A stretch of 64,000 nt of DNA from Clostridiales bacterium (GCA_022508305.1 JAFLVM010000001.1:251347-315346); one strand, 5' to 3'. Shown: positions 55,301 to 63,104, counted from the stretch's first letter. Numbers and translations are program-made. Notes: generated from the letters alone by a model not told the origin.

Positions 55301-56084
55301 AGAAATGGGCAACACAAAAATTGGCGAATTGAGTAGCGAGCTTAACGCTTTGTACGTCGGCATTGCAATGGGCTTCCACCGTGAGGAGGCTGAGGACTTT
55401 ACCCCAAGCACCGAAGCCATACAAACCGACACGGTACGCAACAACGGGAACAAAATCTTCGCTGAGGATGGCAAATACTACTTCTTTGACAACACTCACA
55501 ACAAATACTACATGGCCAAGCTAAACTGCGTTAATTCTGCGCACGCAAGTAACGAAAACTTGCACGGCTTCGATTGCTACGGCTTTTACTGGTATTCCTG
55601 CCCCGTAGATTCCAACGGTGACGTGACGGAGCATATTCATGATGACGGTCACATAGTCAAAGGTCTCAACGACAAAATGTCCAACCTACGTATTGACGAG
55701 CTTAGTGGCTCTAACGTGGCAAACATCGCGCAATCACTGACCATTGGCGACTTGATTGACAGCGGAATGATGGATTTGGGTGATGCAGACAATGAGTACA
55801 AGTTCGCCATAATAAGCTGCGGAAACGAAAATCACAATTTCACAGCCTCGGTTGGCGTCGGCAGTTTCGGGTCAGACAAAACGTTTAGTTGCAATTTACA
55901 AGACTTCTTTATCTACAAGAATTCGGTTGATAGCGCTATCACCGCCAAAGACTATTGGCTAAAGGCGCACGAAGATATGGTTGGCGCTGATGGACAACTA
56001 ACGGATGACGGTATTGCTCACATGGAAGGCTGGAAAAATCAATCGCTAACCGACTTTATCAACACTCTGCTTAGCGCGCTGTAA
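52335..56084 (+). CDS. Giant membrane-anchored repeat protein with C...HxHxxxCY motifs
   Basis: A 1,249-residue protein I cannot assign to a named family. After MGRRILAFFLGMIFGIVVLI, a single N-terminal membrane segment (residues 4-30), most of the chain would lie outside the cell. From about residue 390 it consists of five or six repeats of roughly 130-170 residues. Each holds a helical part (LTLKDVLGESVPDILKSI, then TPIGELSTAI and YLGDFLGYERK) and a beta/Cys part (WYEAKL.C....HTH..SCY.FVWY). The Cys and His spacing suggests zinc or copper binding. Similar CY motifs occur in other gut Firmicutes surface proteins. GAGG lies five bases before the ATG at 52335; a GTG at 52329 is possible. A terminator follows. 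Confidence 0.7.
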   Translation: MGRRILAFFLGMIFGIVVLIGGVAGVIYYAATNVTPGDVYPDSNKFLGDLANMSLMDIYTEISKLYQEKIGKVGDNGLYYTLGEFLEAYNIDTVEAFGVELHQDILEIPLFEMIGGDTNAALGQIRVSAMFRIVNLFGAIGDEDGEATGAFFSEEAIEKVRDHSMADLLNEEKGMPYVFEDLLLCDVLAGMFPADPSDGNAVMWAFGQASIGRIMNGFGGNLLLQFKPNGVFEAMGSLPMTDLFGGSSTIMSAIFGNYKFNDLIDDEGNLNPDGLLGGVYIGSLLGLQRNEIADVDDYETLYPNGNVIYKEVDGEYVYAIVLNDVAYEAKLYCKKEHEHDASCYSLVWYKADATEFNEDNLATGIYNALADVTIADLMSGDSNALIDKFLDIQLKELLDGQEVSSMIASLGEMTLRELLNEGVDNVYLGTILSNERAEIGDEIADYTTVVIEQDGSAVVLMNAEGDLAVLENDVWYEGKIACGQEAHTHDEFCNPLNTNNPEDYVCGLDEHEHGVTCYKFVWYSPLGFARTGAQGYLCNFKLCEINSINELVQSMTLTDVFGEGVPPMLRGIKDTPIKHLETAINGVYLGEFLEYSRKSVDVEGVDVSDLKKIYAPNDGGEPNVTQFVYYLYEVGGIALSTNGRDFYQGKLLCKDETHNHTSKCYAFVWYEGNKAVDGIMGKLAGETVGNLRNIMDTIQTLTLKDVLGESVPDILKSIENTPIGELSTAIENMYLGDFLGYERKEINETGYVSVGSLTDVKRQGDKYIINDGDAWYEAKLICNDEDSEHTHTRSCYDYVWYDGDTPAEGITGKLASVKVSELNDINDKIMDFTLGDVMGNDLPTSLKALKDTKIRDLGNAIEEMYIGSFLGYERNQVNKDGYSEVDGLSDVMQNDGKYIIKDGKVWYEAKLNCNETSDEHSHGRTCFDFVWYSCGLEHEHNDECVADSLIGKMASMKIKDLSADSLKNVLYDTTLNEIIDMSSANNLLKEMGNTKIGELSSELNALYVGIAMGFHREEAEDFTPSTEAIQTDTVRNNGNKIFAEDGKYYFFDNTHNKYYMAKLNCVNSAHASNENLHGFDCYGFYWYSCPVDSNGDVTEHIHDDGHIVKGLNDKMSNLRIDELSGSNVANIAQSLTIGDLIDSGMMDLGDADNEYKFAIISCGNENHNFTASVGVGSFGSDKTFSCNLQDFFIYKNSVDSAITAKDYWLKAHEDMVGADGQLTDDGIAHMEGWKNQSLTDFINTLLSAL

Positions 56085-56120
56085 AACCCCAACAAAATCA
56101 ACTAAATACTCAATAAATAA

Positions 56121-56152
56121 AAAAAGCAATCTACGCGGGTAGGTTGCTTTTT
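56121..56152 (+). terminator. Terminator of the giant repeat protein gene
   Basis: AAAAAGCAA-CTAC / GTAG-TTGCTTTTT stem with a small loop and T-rich tail, 37 bases after the stop codon. Confidence 0.85.
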
Positions 56153-56247
56153 AAATATTTATTGGAATATAACTTTACTGAAATATCAGTAGGTATTTAA
56201 CTTGCGGTTTTTAATTTGCGTTTTTTTATTTATGTGAAAACTTGACT

Positions 56248-56265
56248 TTATCGATATACCGATAA
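56248..56265. repeat. Inverted repeat TTATCGATATACCGATAA, copy 1
   Basis: An 18-base inverted repeat (TTATCG / CGATAA) with a third TTATCG box shortly after. It also occurs at 60374-60391. It lies between the ends of two convergent genes. Confidence 0.45.
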
Positions 56266-56315
56266 GCATATTTATCGACTGCAATTATTTTATTTTTATC
56301 TCAATTAGCGTTTCG

Positions 56316-57887
56316 TCATTCGTATGCTTTGCAAATAGCCATTGCAACTTTAAGTCCGTCTACCGCCGAGCTGACAATTCCGCCCGCGTAGCCTGCGCCC
56401 TCGCCTGTTGGATACAAACCTCTAACGTTGCTTTGGAACGTGGCGTCACGGACAATTCTGACAGGTGAGGACGTTCGGCTCTCCACGCCCGTCAGCACAC
56501 CGCTGCTGCCAAAACCCTTTATTTTGCCCTCGAAAACCTCAAGAGCTTGGCAGATTGTATCGCATATTTCGGCAGGCAACAGCTCTCTCAAATTGACGGA
56601 TTTCACTCCGCGCGGGTAACTGGGCGTAAGGTCGAATTTTCCGCTCACTCTGTTTGCAATGAAGTCGGTGACGTTTTGACAAGGCGCAACGTAGTCACCT
56701 GCAAATAAATACGCCTTTCTTTCCATATCCTGCTGAAAGCGAACGCCTGAAAGCGCGTCGGTGCCGTAACCGAATTTCGCAACGTCCTCTGCCGTGACGT
56801 TTACGACGATTGCGCTGTTGCTGTTTTGCGCATTGCGCAGGTAGTTGCTCATACCGTTGACCACCACCGTGTCACGCTCGGAATTTGCCGCAACCACCAC
56901 GCCGCCCGGACACATACAAAAGCTGTAACAGCTGTGCATTGCTCCGTTATACGCCAACTTGTAGCTTGCAGACGGCAAGTCTTTGTGAGTGGCAAACAGC
57001 TTGCCGTACTGCGCCTCGTTGATAAATTCGCGACTGTGTTCAATACGCAAACCGACTGCAAATGGCTTGAACGTGACGTCTACGCCGCGCCTATTTAAAC
57101 AGCTGAAAAGGTCTCGCGCGCTGTGTCCGCATGCAAGCAAAACACTGTCGGCAAAAAGTCGCTCATTGCCGTCCAAAACTACGCCTTTTGCCACCCCATA
57201 TTCAAAAATGAAGTCGGTAACCGTCCTGTCAAAAAGGAATTTTCCACCGTAACCAATTATCTCATCACGCAAATTTGCAACGACGTTAACGAGCTTGTCC
57301 GTGCCTACGTGAGGCAATGCGTCGGTAAGAATTTCCCTTGGCGCGCCGCTTCGTACAAGCTGCTGAAACACTGTGTATGTTAGCGGTGACGAAATACCCG
57401 TCGTCAATTTGCCGTCGGAAAAAGTGCCTGCGCCGCCCAGTCCGAATTGAACGTTGCAGTTTTCGTCAAACTGCCCGCCGTTAAAGTAATCGTCTACCTT
57501 TGCCTTGCGTTCGCTCACGTCGCTGCCGCGTTCTACCACCGTCACACGCATGCCGCATTTGACAAGGTACAGCGCCGCAAACAACCCCGCAGGACCTGCT
57601 CCAACCACTACGCAACTTGCTTCCGTTTGTAGTTTCGTTGCCTGTTGAAGTACGTCTTGAGGCTGCTCGTAAGCTGTGGCGTTATGCGGCTTTCTACTCG
57701 TTTCAACCACGTAAGAGCAGACAAAATGAACGTCGGATTTGTTACGCGCGTCAACACTTTGCTTGTGCAAGTGAAAAGAGGCAATTTGCTCAGCTTTGAT
57801 TTTGAGTAAATTCGCCAACTTCTGCCTTACGTCACCGACGTCCTGTTCAAGTGGTATTTTGATTGGTTTTGTCAAATAAAAAGCCAT
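56316..57887 (-). CDS. FAD-dependent dehydrogenase, COG2509-like
   Basis: A 523-residue flavoprotein. The N-terminal 85 residues form a family-specific domain, followed by the FAD Rossmann motif VVVGAGPAGLFAALYLVKCG. The GFxxFGxGG-like stretch (VQFGLGGAGTFSDGKLTTGI) and ARDLFSCLNRRGVDVTFKPF resemble the COG2509 group of uncharacterised FAD dehydrogenases. The C-terminal FAD site is PTGEGAGYAGGIVSSAVDGL. The electron acceptor and substrate are unknown. It starts one base after the stop codon of the upstream flavoprotein gene without a visible ribosome site, so translation is probably coupled. Confidence 0.85.
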   Translation of the reverse strand: MAFYLTKPIKIPLEQDVGDVRQKLANLLKIKAEQIASFHLHKQSVDARNKSDVHFVCSYVVETSRKPHNATAYEQPQDVLQQATKLQTEASCVVVGAGPAGLFAALYLVKCGMRVTVVERGSDVSERKAKVDDYFNGGQFDENCNVQFGLGGAGTFSDGKLTTGISSPLTYTVFQQLVRSGAPREILTDALPHVGTDKLVNVVANLRDEIIGYGGKFLFDRTVTDFIFEYGVAKGVVLDGNERLFADSVLLACGHSARDLFSCLNRRGVDVTFKPFAVGLRIEHSREFINEAQYGKLFATHKDLPSASYKLAYNGAMHSCYSFCMCPGGVVVAANSERDTVVVNGMSNYLRNAQNSNSAIVVNVTAEDVAKFGYGTDALSGVRFQQDMERKAYLFAGDYVAPCQNVTDFIANRVSGKFDLTPSYPRGVKSVNLRELLPAEICDTICQALEVFEGKIKGFGSSGVLTGVESRTSSPVRIVRDATFQSNVRGLYPTGEGAGYAGGIVSSAVDGLKVAMAICKAYE

Positions 57888-57888
57888 T

Positions 57889-59064
57889 TTAACTTATTGA
57901 AAATGCGTGTTCACGCTGCAGTCGCGTAAAGGTGTACAGCGCCGACGCTGCCGCAAAGTACAGATTGTTGCCGCCGCATACGCCGTCCACGTTGAGCACC
58001 TCGCCAACGCACACCACGCCGTTACTTAGCGTCAAAGTGTTTACGTCAAGATAGCCTTCGTCAATACCGCCTGCCGTCACCTGACTCATGGACCAATCAA
58101 GCAGTCTGTCAAACTCGAATTTCAATTCCTTGGCGCAACTGGCAATCGTTGCCGCATCCGCTCCGTTTCCACAGCGTTTGACGATATGCTCGGCAAGCTT
58201 GTTGTGAAGTATGCCGTAAAACAACCTGTTCCCTTCTCCCGCCTTGATACGGGCGTGCAGAATCTCACCCAAATCCCACAGCGTGAGGTTGGGAACGACG
58301 TCCAAGCTGAAAACGTACTGCCCTGTCTTACGTTGAACGGTTCTGCGAGCAATGACAGAAGATAAATTGAATATTGAAATGCCCGTAAGTCCGTAGTCCT
58401 TGAACAGTACTTCACCGCTTTCACTGCCCAAAAGCATCGAGCCGTCGTACAGCGTGACGTTTGCGCGGACGCGTATGCCGTTGAGTGTTCCGTCCATGTT
58501 GCGCGCCTTGACGGGCACGAGAGAGGGACACAAAGGCGTAAATACGCCGCTTGGAACGATGTTGGACACGTTAGGCATTGGCGCCTGAGAGCCACTACCG
58601 CACGCAAGCACCACCTTGTCAAAAGTATGCTTTGTGGAGCCGATTGTGACCTGATAGCTACCGTCAACGCGCTCACAGGCGGTAATTTCCGTGTCTGCAA
58701 GCAGCTTTCCGCCAAACTTGACAAGCTGATGACGCAAACAGTCCACTACGTTGGACGCGCTGTCCGACAGTGGATACATTCGCCCTTCTGCGTCGGTGTG
58801 GGTGTAAATTCCGCAGCTCAGCAAAAAACGCTTGTAGTCGGCAACGGAAATCTCGTCCAAAACCTTCTTGACGACGGCGCACCCGTTGAAATTGGACACG
58901 CTGACGCGCTCGTTGCCTATGTTGCATTTACCGTTGCCCGTTGCAAACAGCTTTTTGCCCACGCGAGAATTGCGCTCCGCCACAGTTACGTCAAATCCGT
59001 TTTTGCAGGCGACGATTGCGTAGGTCAAGCCTGCCATACCGCCGCCGATAACTAATACTTTCAT
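57889..59064 (-). CDS. BaiN/HI0933-type flavoprotein
   Basis: A 391-residue NAD(P)/FAD-dependent oxidoreductase of the HI0933/BaiN family. The FAD motif VIGGGMAGLTYAIVACKNGF is followed by GKKLFATGNGKCNIGN, typical of the family. Later LACGSGSQAPMPN, MSQVTAGGIDEGYLD and VCVGEVLNVDGVCGGNN form the conserved C-terminal FAD site. Some relatives reduce bile-acid intermediates; others have no known substrate. It sits between aspartokinase and a second flavoprotein gene. AAAGGTG lies just before the ATG. Confidence 0.9.
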   Translation of the reverse strand: MKVLVIGGGMAGLTYAIVACKNGFDVTVAERNSRVGKKLFATGNGKCNIGNERVSVSNFNGCAVVKKVLDEISVADYKRFLLSCGIYTHTDAEGRMYPLSDSASNVVDCLRHQLVKFGGKLLADTEITACERVDGSYQVTIGSTKHTFDKVVLACGSGSQAPMPNVSNIVPSGVFTPLCPSLVPVKARNMDGTLNGIRVRANVTLYDGSMLLGSESGEVLFKDYGLTGISIFNLSSVIARRTVQRKTGQYVFSLDVVPNLTLWDLGEILHARIKAGEGNRLFYGILHNKLAEHIVKRCGNGADAATIASCAKELKFEFDRLLDWSMSQVTAGGIDEGYLDVNTLTLSNGVVCVGEVLNVDGVCGGNNLYFAAASALYTFTRLQREHAFSIS

Positions 59065-59106
59065 AATTCACCTTTTGCTATATTGTAAATCAATAACACT
59101 AATTAG

Positions 59107-60195
59107 TCAACTTGAAAAATAAGCGCTCTGCTCCCCTTCAATTAGAGTTTTGTAAAGTTGAACGAGTATAGACAGGTCGGTAGTGATACGTACCATATTG
59201 TCGGAAAATTCCAAATCGTACACTTTGAGTGAACTGAACTCGCGCTCGCTATCGAAAAACTGAATTTTAGCGGTGTTTTGTTGAAAAAACTTGGAAACAA
59301 GTCGCATAATTTGCCATCGCGGATAACTGTGCAAAGCCGTCGTAACCACTTTGCCGTCAACAACCTTTTCGGCAATAGACAGCAGCTTGTTGCTTGACGG
59401 ACAGCTTGAAATGAGCGTGCTTGCGCCATTTGGATTAAAAAAGTTGCCTATTTTGATGGGAATGGACAACGCCTCAACGGGTGCAACCGCGTCGGGATGC
59501 AGCACCTCTGCTCCCGCAAGCGACAGCAAAAACATTTCGTTGTAGCTCATGCTGTCCACCGTCGCCACATTGTGAACCTTGGTAGGATTTGCCACGCTCA
59601 CGCCGTAGACGTCCGTCCAGTTTTCGTAAAGCGTACTGTTTGTTGCGGCGGCGAAAATTGCTCCCGTTACGTCGCTACCGCCACGTGAAAAGGTTTGCCT
59701 GTTGCCATTTTCACCGCCGTAAAAGCCGCCTACAACCGCCAAATCCACACCTGTCAAAGCGTTTTGAACGTTACGGTAGGTAAGTTCGTAGTCGCATTTG
59801 CCCGAGTTGAAACGGACGATTTCTTCCGCCTCGAGGTAAGTCGCGTTCAAAAAGCTTGCCACTACCTTTGCAGACAGTTCCTCGCCCAGTGACATGCAGT
59901 ACTCTACGCCGTAACTTGTGGCGCGCTGTTTTGCGTCGGCAAGCAAGGCTTCTACGTCCACTGCAATACCGTTTACCTCAACAAGACGGCGGTACTTGTC
60001 GCAGATTGCATTCCACACGTAATCTTGTGGATTTTCGTAGTATTGACGTAACAAATCGGTAGTTTTGACGTCCTCTTTGTACTCCTTTCCAACAGCGCTT
60101 ACGACCACAATTTTGTGACATGGGGTGAGAATTTGCTTGATATAACGTAAATTTTGCGGGGTGACGGCTGTGCCGCCGAACTTTGCCGTAATCAT
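59107..60195 (-). CDS. lysC: Aspartokinase, short form
   Basis: A 362-residue aspartate kinase, the first step of the aspartate pathway (lysine, diaminopimelate, methionine, threonine). It starts MITAKFGGTAVTPQN (kinase motif KFGGT). EYCMSLGEELSAKVVASFLN, SRGGSDVTGAIFAAATNSTLYENWTDVYGV and LAGAEVLHPDAVAP carry the catalytic and aspartate-binding residues. The usual enzyme has about 400-450 residues with two ACT domains. Here only about 90 residues follow the catalytic part, enough for one divergent ACT-like domain, so feedback control may differ. The pathway fits the diaminopimelate dehydrogenase gene nearby. No clear ribosome site precedes the ATG. Confidence 0.85.
   Translation of the reverse strand: MITAKFGGTAVTPQNLRYIKQILTPCHKIVVVSAVGKEYKEDVKTTDLLRQYYENPQDYVWNAICDKYRRLVEVNGIAVDVEALLADAKQRATSYGVEYCMSLGEELSAKVVASFLNATYLEAEEIVRFNSGKCDYELTYRNVQNALTGVDLAVVGGFYGGENGNRQTFSRGGSDVTGAIFAAATNSTLYENWTDVYGVSVANPTKVHNVATVDSMSYNEMFLLSLAGAEVLHPDAVAPVEALSIPIKIGNFFNPNGASTLISSCPSSNKLLSIAEKVVDGKVVTTALHSYPRWQIMRLVSKFFQQNTAKIQFFDSEREFSSLKVYDLEFSDNMVRITTDLSILVQLYKTLIEGEQSAYFSS
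60117..60126 (+). repeat. GACATGGGGT repeat inside lysC (antisense to the gene)
   Basis: GACATGGGGT on the plus strand, followed by GAGAATTTG. It overlaps lysC codons for LTPCH, so the copy runs against the gene. Confidence 0.4.
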
Positions 60196-60291
60196 ATTTT
60201 AATGTACTGAGTAAACGGGCAATTTAGACGAAAATAAATACGTAAAGAAATCTTTTACGGCAATATACACATCGACATGATATTTTTCACC

Positions 60292-60319
60292 GTACGAAAA
60301 TTCGTACAAATCAAATTAT
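60292..60319 (-). promoter_or_regulatory. lysC promoter region with operator-like palindrome
   Basis: On the minus strand a TATAAT (60319-60314) with no good -35 is followed at the expected start point by the inverted repeat GTACGAA-2-TTCGTAC (60307-60292). Its position at the start site is typical of a repressor operator. No lysine riboswitch is recognised in the remaining leader of about 100 bases. Confidence 0.4.
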
Positions 60320-60358
60320 ATCGGTATTCCCATCAGCAATTACTTTATTTACTAAATT

Positions 60359-60395
60359 AAAAAAAATAAAACCTTATCGATATACCGATAAGGTT
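60359..60395 (-). terminator. Terminator of the cdaA unit, contains the TTATCG repeat (copy 2)
   Basis: AACCTTATCG / CGATAAGGTT stem with a six-base loop, followed on the minus strand by a T-run. The inner 18 bases (60374-60391) are identical to those at 56248-56265. Confidence 0.75.
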
Positions 60396-60461
60396 GAGAT
60401 TTTAGTTAATAAATTTTACAATCTGCTTAAATTCGTGTTGCTTGCCCCACCGACACAGGTG

Positions 60462-60587
60462 TTACGAGCAGTAGCTTATCAGCAATACCGTCAGCGCGGC
60501 GCACACAACTGCCAAAATCAGCAATACGAAGTAATGCTTGAAGAAGTGACCTATTTTTTGACCAATGTTCATTCCTTTCTTTTTCAT
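60462..60587 (-). CDS. Small membrane protein (41 aa) coupled to cdaA
   Basis: A 41-residue protein. It starts MKKKGMNIGQKIGHFFKHYF and continues with a membrane segment (residues 20-37, FVLLILAVVCAALTVLLI) ending YCS. Its ATG overlaps the cdaA stop codon by four bases (ATGA), and GAGAGGATAG lies just upstream, which is good evidence of translation. It ends about 65 bases before a terminator, so it is the last gene of the unit. In most Firmicutes the gene after cdaA is cdaR, a regulator with YbbR repeats; here that place is taken by this peptide. I know of no family for it. Confidence 0.6.
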   Translation of the reverse strand: MKKKGMNIGQKIGHFFKHYFVLLILAVVCAALTVLLISYCS

Positions 60588-61423
60588 TTTCTATCCTCTC
60601 CCCAAATTCTTTCTTCGGCGCTTTCGTCCGCAAGCCCCATAGCGCAATCCAAGATTGCTTTGAGCTGTTTGGTGTCAAGATAACGTTTCACTTTGCCGTC
60701 GTGCATTGCCGAAATGATACCCGTTTCCTCGCTGACCACTATTGCCGTTGCATCGGGGAAAGCTGACGACACGCCTATTGCCGCGCGGTGACGTGTACCA
60801 AATTCACGGGGAAGATTTTGCGCCTGCGTGAGTGGCAAGTAGCAGCCTGCCGAGTCCACCTTGTTGGCGGTGACTATTACCGCGCCGTCGTGCAGAGGCG
60901 TCTTGGGGAAAAACAGCGTTTCCAACAGCTCTGCCGTGATGTCGGCGTTTACGCGAACACCGCTTTCCAAAATTTCCTTGGACATGTGGTCGGTGATGAC
61001 TATCAGCGCTCCTGTGTCCGTTTTGCTGAGGCGCAGGCATGCCTTGATAATTTCGCTGACGGAGTGAGACAAATCCTCCGTGCCAACGTGAACGATTGGA
61101 TTGTCCCTATTCTTGCTCTTTAGCGACAGGCGGAAAATGTTGCGGTTGAGGTCCTGCATAAACAGCAAGAAGCCCAGTACGCACAAAACAAGCAATTCAA
61201 AGTTGAGGTAAAATTTGAGCTCGCTTGAATCAACGAAAAAGGACAAGCCAAACAGCGCGACAATCAACGTGATTACTATTAGCGTAAACAACTGCAAATT
61301 GCGCTTCTTGGCGTAGTAGAAAAACATAAAGTAAACAAGCGTAGCAAATATAGCGAATACAATCCGCGTTATAAGTGCCGTTGCGCTTAGTTGTTCAAAA
61401 GACTCCTTCAAAAATTCAAGCAT
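60584..61423 (-). CDS. cdaA: Diadenylate cyclase (c-di-AMP synthase)
   Basis: A 279-residue membrane enzyme making c-di-AMP from two ATP. Three hydrophobic segments lie in the first 95 residues (FAIFATLVYFMFFYYA, LFTLIVITLIVALFGLSFFV, FELLVLCVLGFLLFM). The DAC domain carries the catalytic TPLHDGAVIVTANKV with DGA and FGTRHRAAIGVS with RHR. The signal controls osmolyte transport and cell-wall balance. ATG 61423 is preferred, though GAGG is about 12 bases away; an in-frame TTG at 61435 exists. It is divergent from ddh and overlaps the small membrane gene. Confidence 0.95.
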   Translation of the reverse strand: MLEFLKESFEQLSATALITRIVFAIFATLVYFMFFYYAKKRNLQLFTLIVITLIVALFGLSFFVDSSELKFYLNFELLVLCVLGFLLFMQDLNRNIFRLSLKSKNRDNPIVHVGTEDLSHSVSEIIKACLRLSKTDTGALIVITDHMSKEILESGVRVNADITAELLETLFFPKTPLHDGAVIVTANKVDSAGCYLPLTQAQNLPREFGTRHRAAIGVSSAFPDATAIVVSEETGIISAMHDGKVKRYLDTKQLKAILDCAMGLADESAEERIWGEDRK

Positions 61424-61625
61424 ATATACACCCAAATCCTCTTATTGCTATTAGCCAGAGAACGTTCCACATATTATTACATTATAACTATACTATATTT
61501 TATAGAAAAAATAAAGCGTATTTTCTTATTTTTTTCTTGAAAATTTCTATTTTTTACGCTGAATTGGCAAATTGATTGCAGTAAAAATACAGTTGGACGC
61601 ATATTATACTGCATCGGAGGCTAAT

Positions 61626-62519
61626 ATGACACTTAAGCTTGCCATCGTAGGATACGGATTTCTCGGCAAAAGTTTGGAAAAGGAAATAGCGAAATGCAAT
61701 GACTTGGAGCTTGCGGCAATCTACTCGCGCAGAAGTCTTGACAATGAAAAATACCGTCCGCTTAAACAAATTGGGCAAAGCTGCGACTTTGACGTTGCGC
61801 TGCTTGCTCTTGGCAGCTACAACGAAATTACGGAATACGCGCCCCTTTTTGAAAGGTTGGACACCGTGGACAGCTTTGACACTCACGCGAAAATCGAGGA
61901 GTACAAAATCCAACTCAACCGCGCAAAAAAGGACAGCTTGGCGATTATTTCCACAGGTTGGGACCCCGGGCTGCTCAGCCTTGCGCGGGGCGTGTTCTCA
62001 GTGGGCGCAGACAGTTGCGTAACGCTGTGGGGAGAGGGTGTGTCGCAAGGTCACTCCAACGCTATTCGCGTAATTCGCGGAGTTATCGACGCGGTACAGT
62101 TTACCAAGCCCAAGGATAACGCGCTCGAACTTATACGGCAAGGAGTTACAAAGGGGGAGAAACTGCACGACCGCATTTGCTACGTTGCATGTGTTGATGA
62201 GGACAAAGATACCGTCAAAAAACAAATTGTGGAAATGCCCAACTACTTCAAAGACTACGACACCACCGTTGTATTTTGCGCGCCGCAAGAGGTACGCGAA
62301 TTAAGGCAGAGGACGGCGCACCGCGGGCAGGTGATATGCCACGGCGAGGGATTTGTCGCCACAACGGACGTACGGCTTGACTGCAACACCGACTACACGG
62401 CGAAAATCATGCTTAGCTACGCCAAGGCAATTCCGCAGTTGAAAAAGGACGGCTACCGCGGCGCGCTTGACGTGTACGACGTACCTTTGCGGTATTTGGC
62501 AGACAACAAGTTGATTTGA
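61626..62519 (+). CDS. ddh: meso-diaminopimelate dehydrogenase
   Basis: A 297-residue NADPH-dependent enzyme converting tetrahydrodipicolinate directly to meso-diaminopimelate for lysine and peptidoglycan. It starts MTLKLAIVGYGFLGKSLEKE with the dinucleotide motif and has YSRRS typical of the family. Substrate-binding motifs ISTGWDPGLLSLARGVFS, WGEGVSQGHSNAIR and MPNYFKDYDTTV align with what I recall of Corynebacterium Ddh, which has about 320 residues; the C-terminal part here is shorter. ATG 61626 is preceded by CGGAGG, and the frame runs upstream without a good site. It fits with the nearby aspartokinase gene. Confidence 0.9.
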   Translation: MTLKLAIVGYGFLGKSLEKEIAKCNDLELAAIYSRRSLDNEKYRPLKQIGQSCDFDVALLALGSYNEITEYAPLFERLDTVDSFDTHAKIEEYKIQLNRAKKDSLAIISTGWDPGLLSLARGVFSVGADSCVTLWGEGVSQGHSNAIRVIRGVIDAVQFTKPKDNALELIRQGVTKGEKLHDRICYVACVDEDKDTVKKQIVEMPNYFKDYDTTVVFCAPQEVRELRQRTAHRGQVICHGEGFVATTDVRLDCNTDYTAKIMLSYAKAIPQLKKDGYRGALDVYDVPLRYLADNKLI

Positions 62520-62562
62520 TACGGGAATCTCGGTTACATATACCGCTTTTTAAACCGTCGAA

Positions 62563-62596
62563 AAAACAGCTCCTTTACGCAAGGGGCTGTTTTTGA
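62563..62596 (+). terminator. Terminator of ddh
   Basis: AAAACAGCTCCTT / AAGGGGCTGTTTT stem with G-T pairing and a following T-run, about 45 bases after the stop codon. Confidence 0.8.
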
Positions 62597-62651
62597 TTGT
62601 TGTTCAAATTAAATTTTGAGACGGAATAACTACGCAATAAGTCTGTGACAA

Positions 62652-63104
62652 TTACAAGTCCGCATACCTGTCAACCTGCACGTTCGCCTCGTGTAGCAGT
62701 TCCACGGCAAATTCGTCGGGATACCCTTCCTTGTACACCACGCGCCTGATTCCTGCGTTGACAATGAGTTTGGCGCATATTACGCAGGGTTGATGCGTGC
62801 AGTACAGCGTTGCGCCGTCCAAGCTTACTCCCAAACGGGCAGCGTTGACAATGGCGTTTTGCTCGGCGTGTACCGAGTAGCACTTTTCAAGGAGCGTGCC
62901 GCTTGTAATCCCCATCTTGAGGCGCAGACATTCGCCCTTTTCCTTGCAGCTTTTGACACCTTCAGGGGCGCCGTTGTAGCCTGTAGACAAAATACGCTTG
63001 TCACGTACTATCACAGCTCCGACCTGACGGTCCTCTTTGAAGCAGCTGGACCAAGTAGCAACCTGCTCGGTCAGCTCCATAAATCGCTTATCCCATTTGT
63101 TCAT
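62652..63104 (-). CDS. dCMP/cytidine deaminase family protein (ComEB-like)
   Basis: A 150-residue zinc deaminase of the dCMP-deaminase group. It starts MNKWDKRFMELTEQVATWSS; RQVGAVIVRDKRILSTGYNG, the catalytic SVHAEQNAIVNAA (HAE) and THQPCVICAKLIVNAG (PCxxC) are all present. It converts dCMP to dUMP, feeding thymidylate synthesis, which goes with thymidine salvage by tdk elsewhere in the window. It lies 12 bases after the DUF2188 gene and shares its promoter. Confidence 0.93.
   Translation of the reverse strand: MNKWDKRFMELTEQVATWSSCFKEDRQVGAVIVRDKRILSTGYNGAPEGVKSCKEKGECLRLKMGITSGTLLEKCYSVHAEQNAIVNAARLGVSLDGATLYCTHQPCVICAKLIVNAGIRRVVYKEGYPDEFAVELLHEANVQVDRYADL

Noticed and set aside
58122..58724. 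200-codon open frame on the minus strand
   Set aside because: A shifted frame inside the HI0933-type flavoprotein gene; rich in Ser, Arg and Cys as expected of an out-of-frame reading.
60241..60259. Inverted repeat CGTAAA / TTTTACG upstream of lysC
   Set aside because: Contains a bulge and is not followed by a T-run; it may only be part of the leader.
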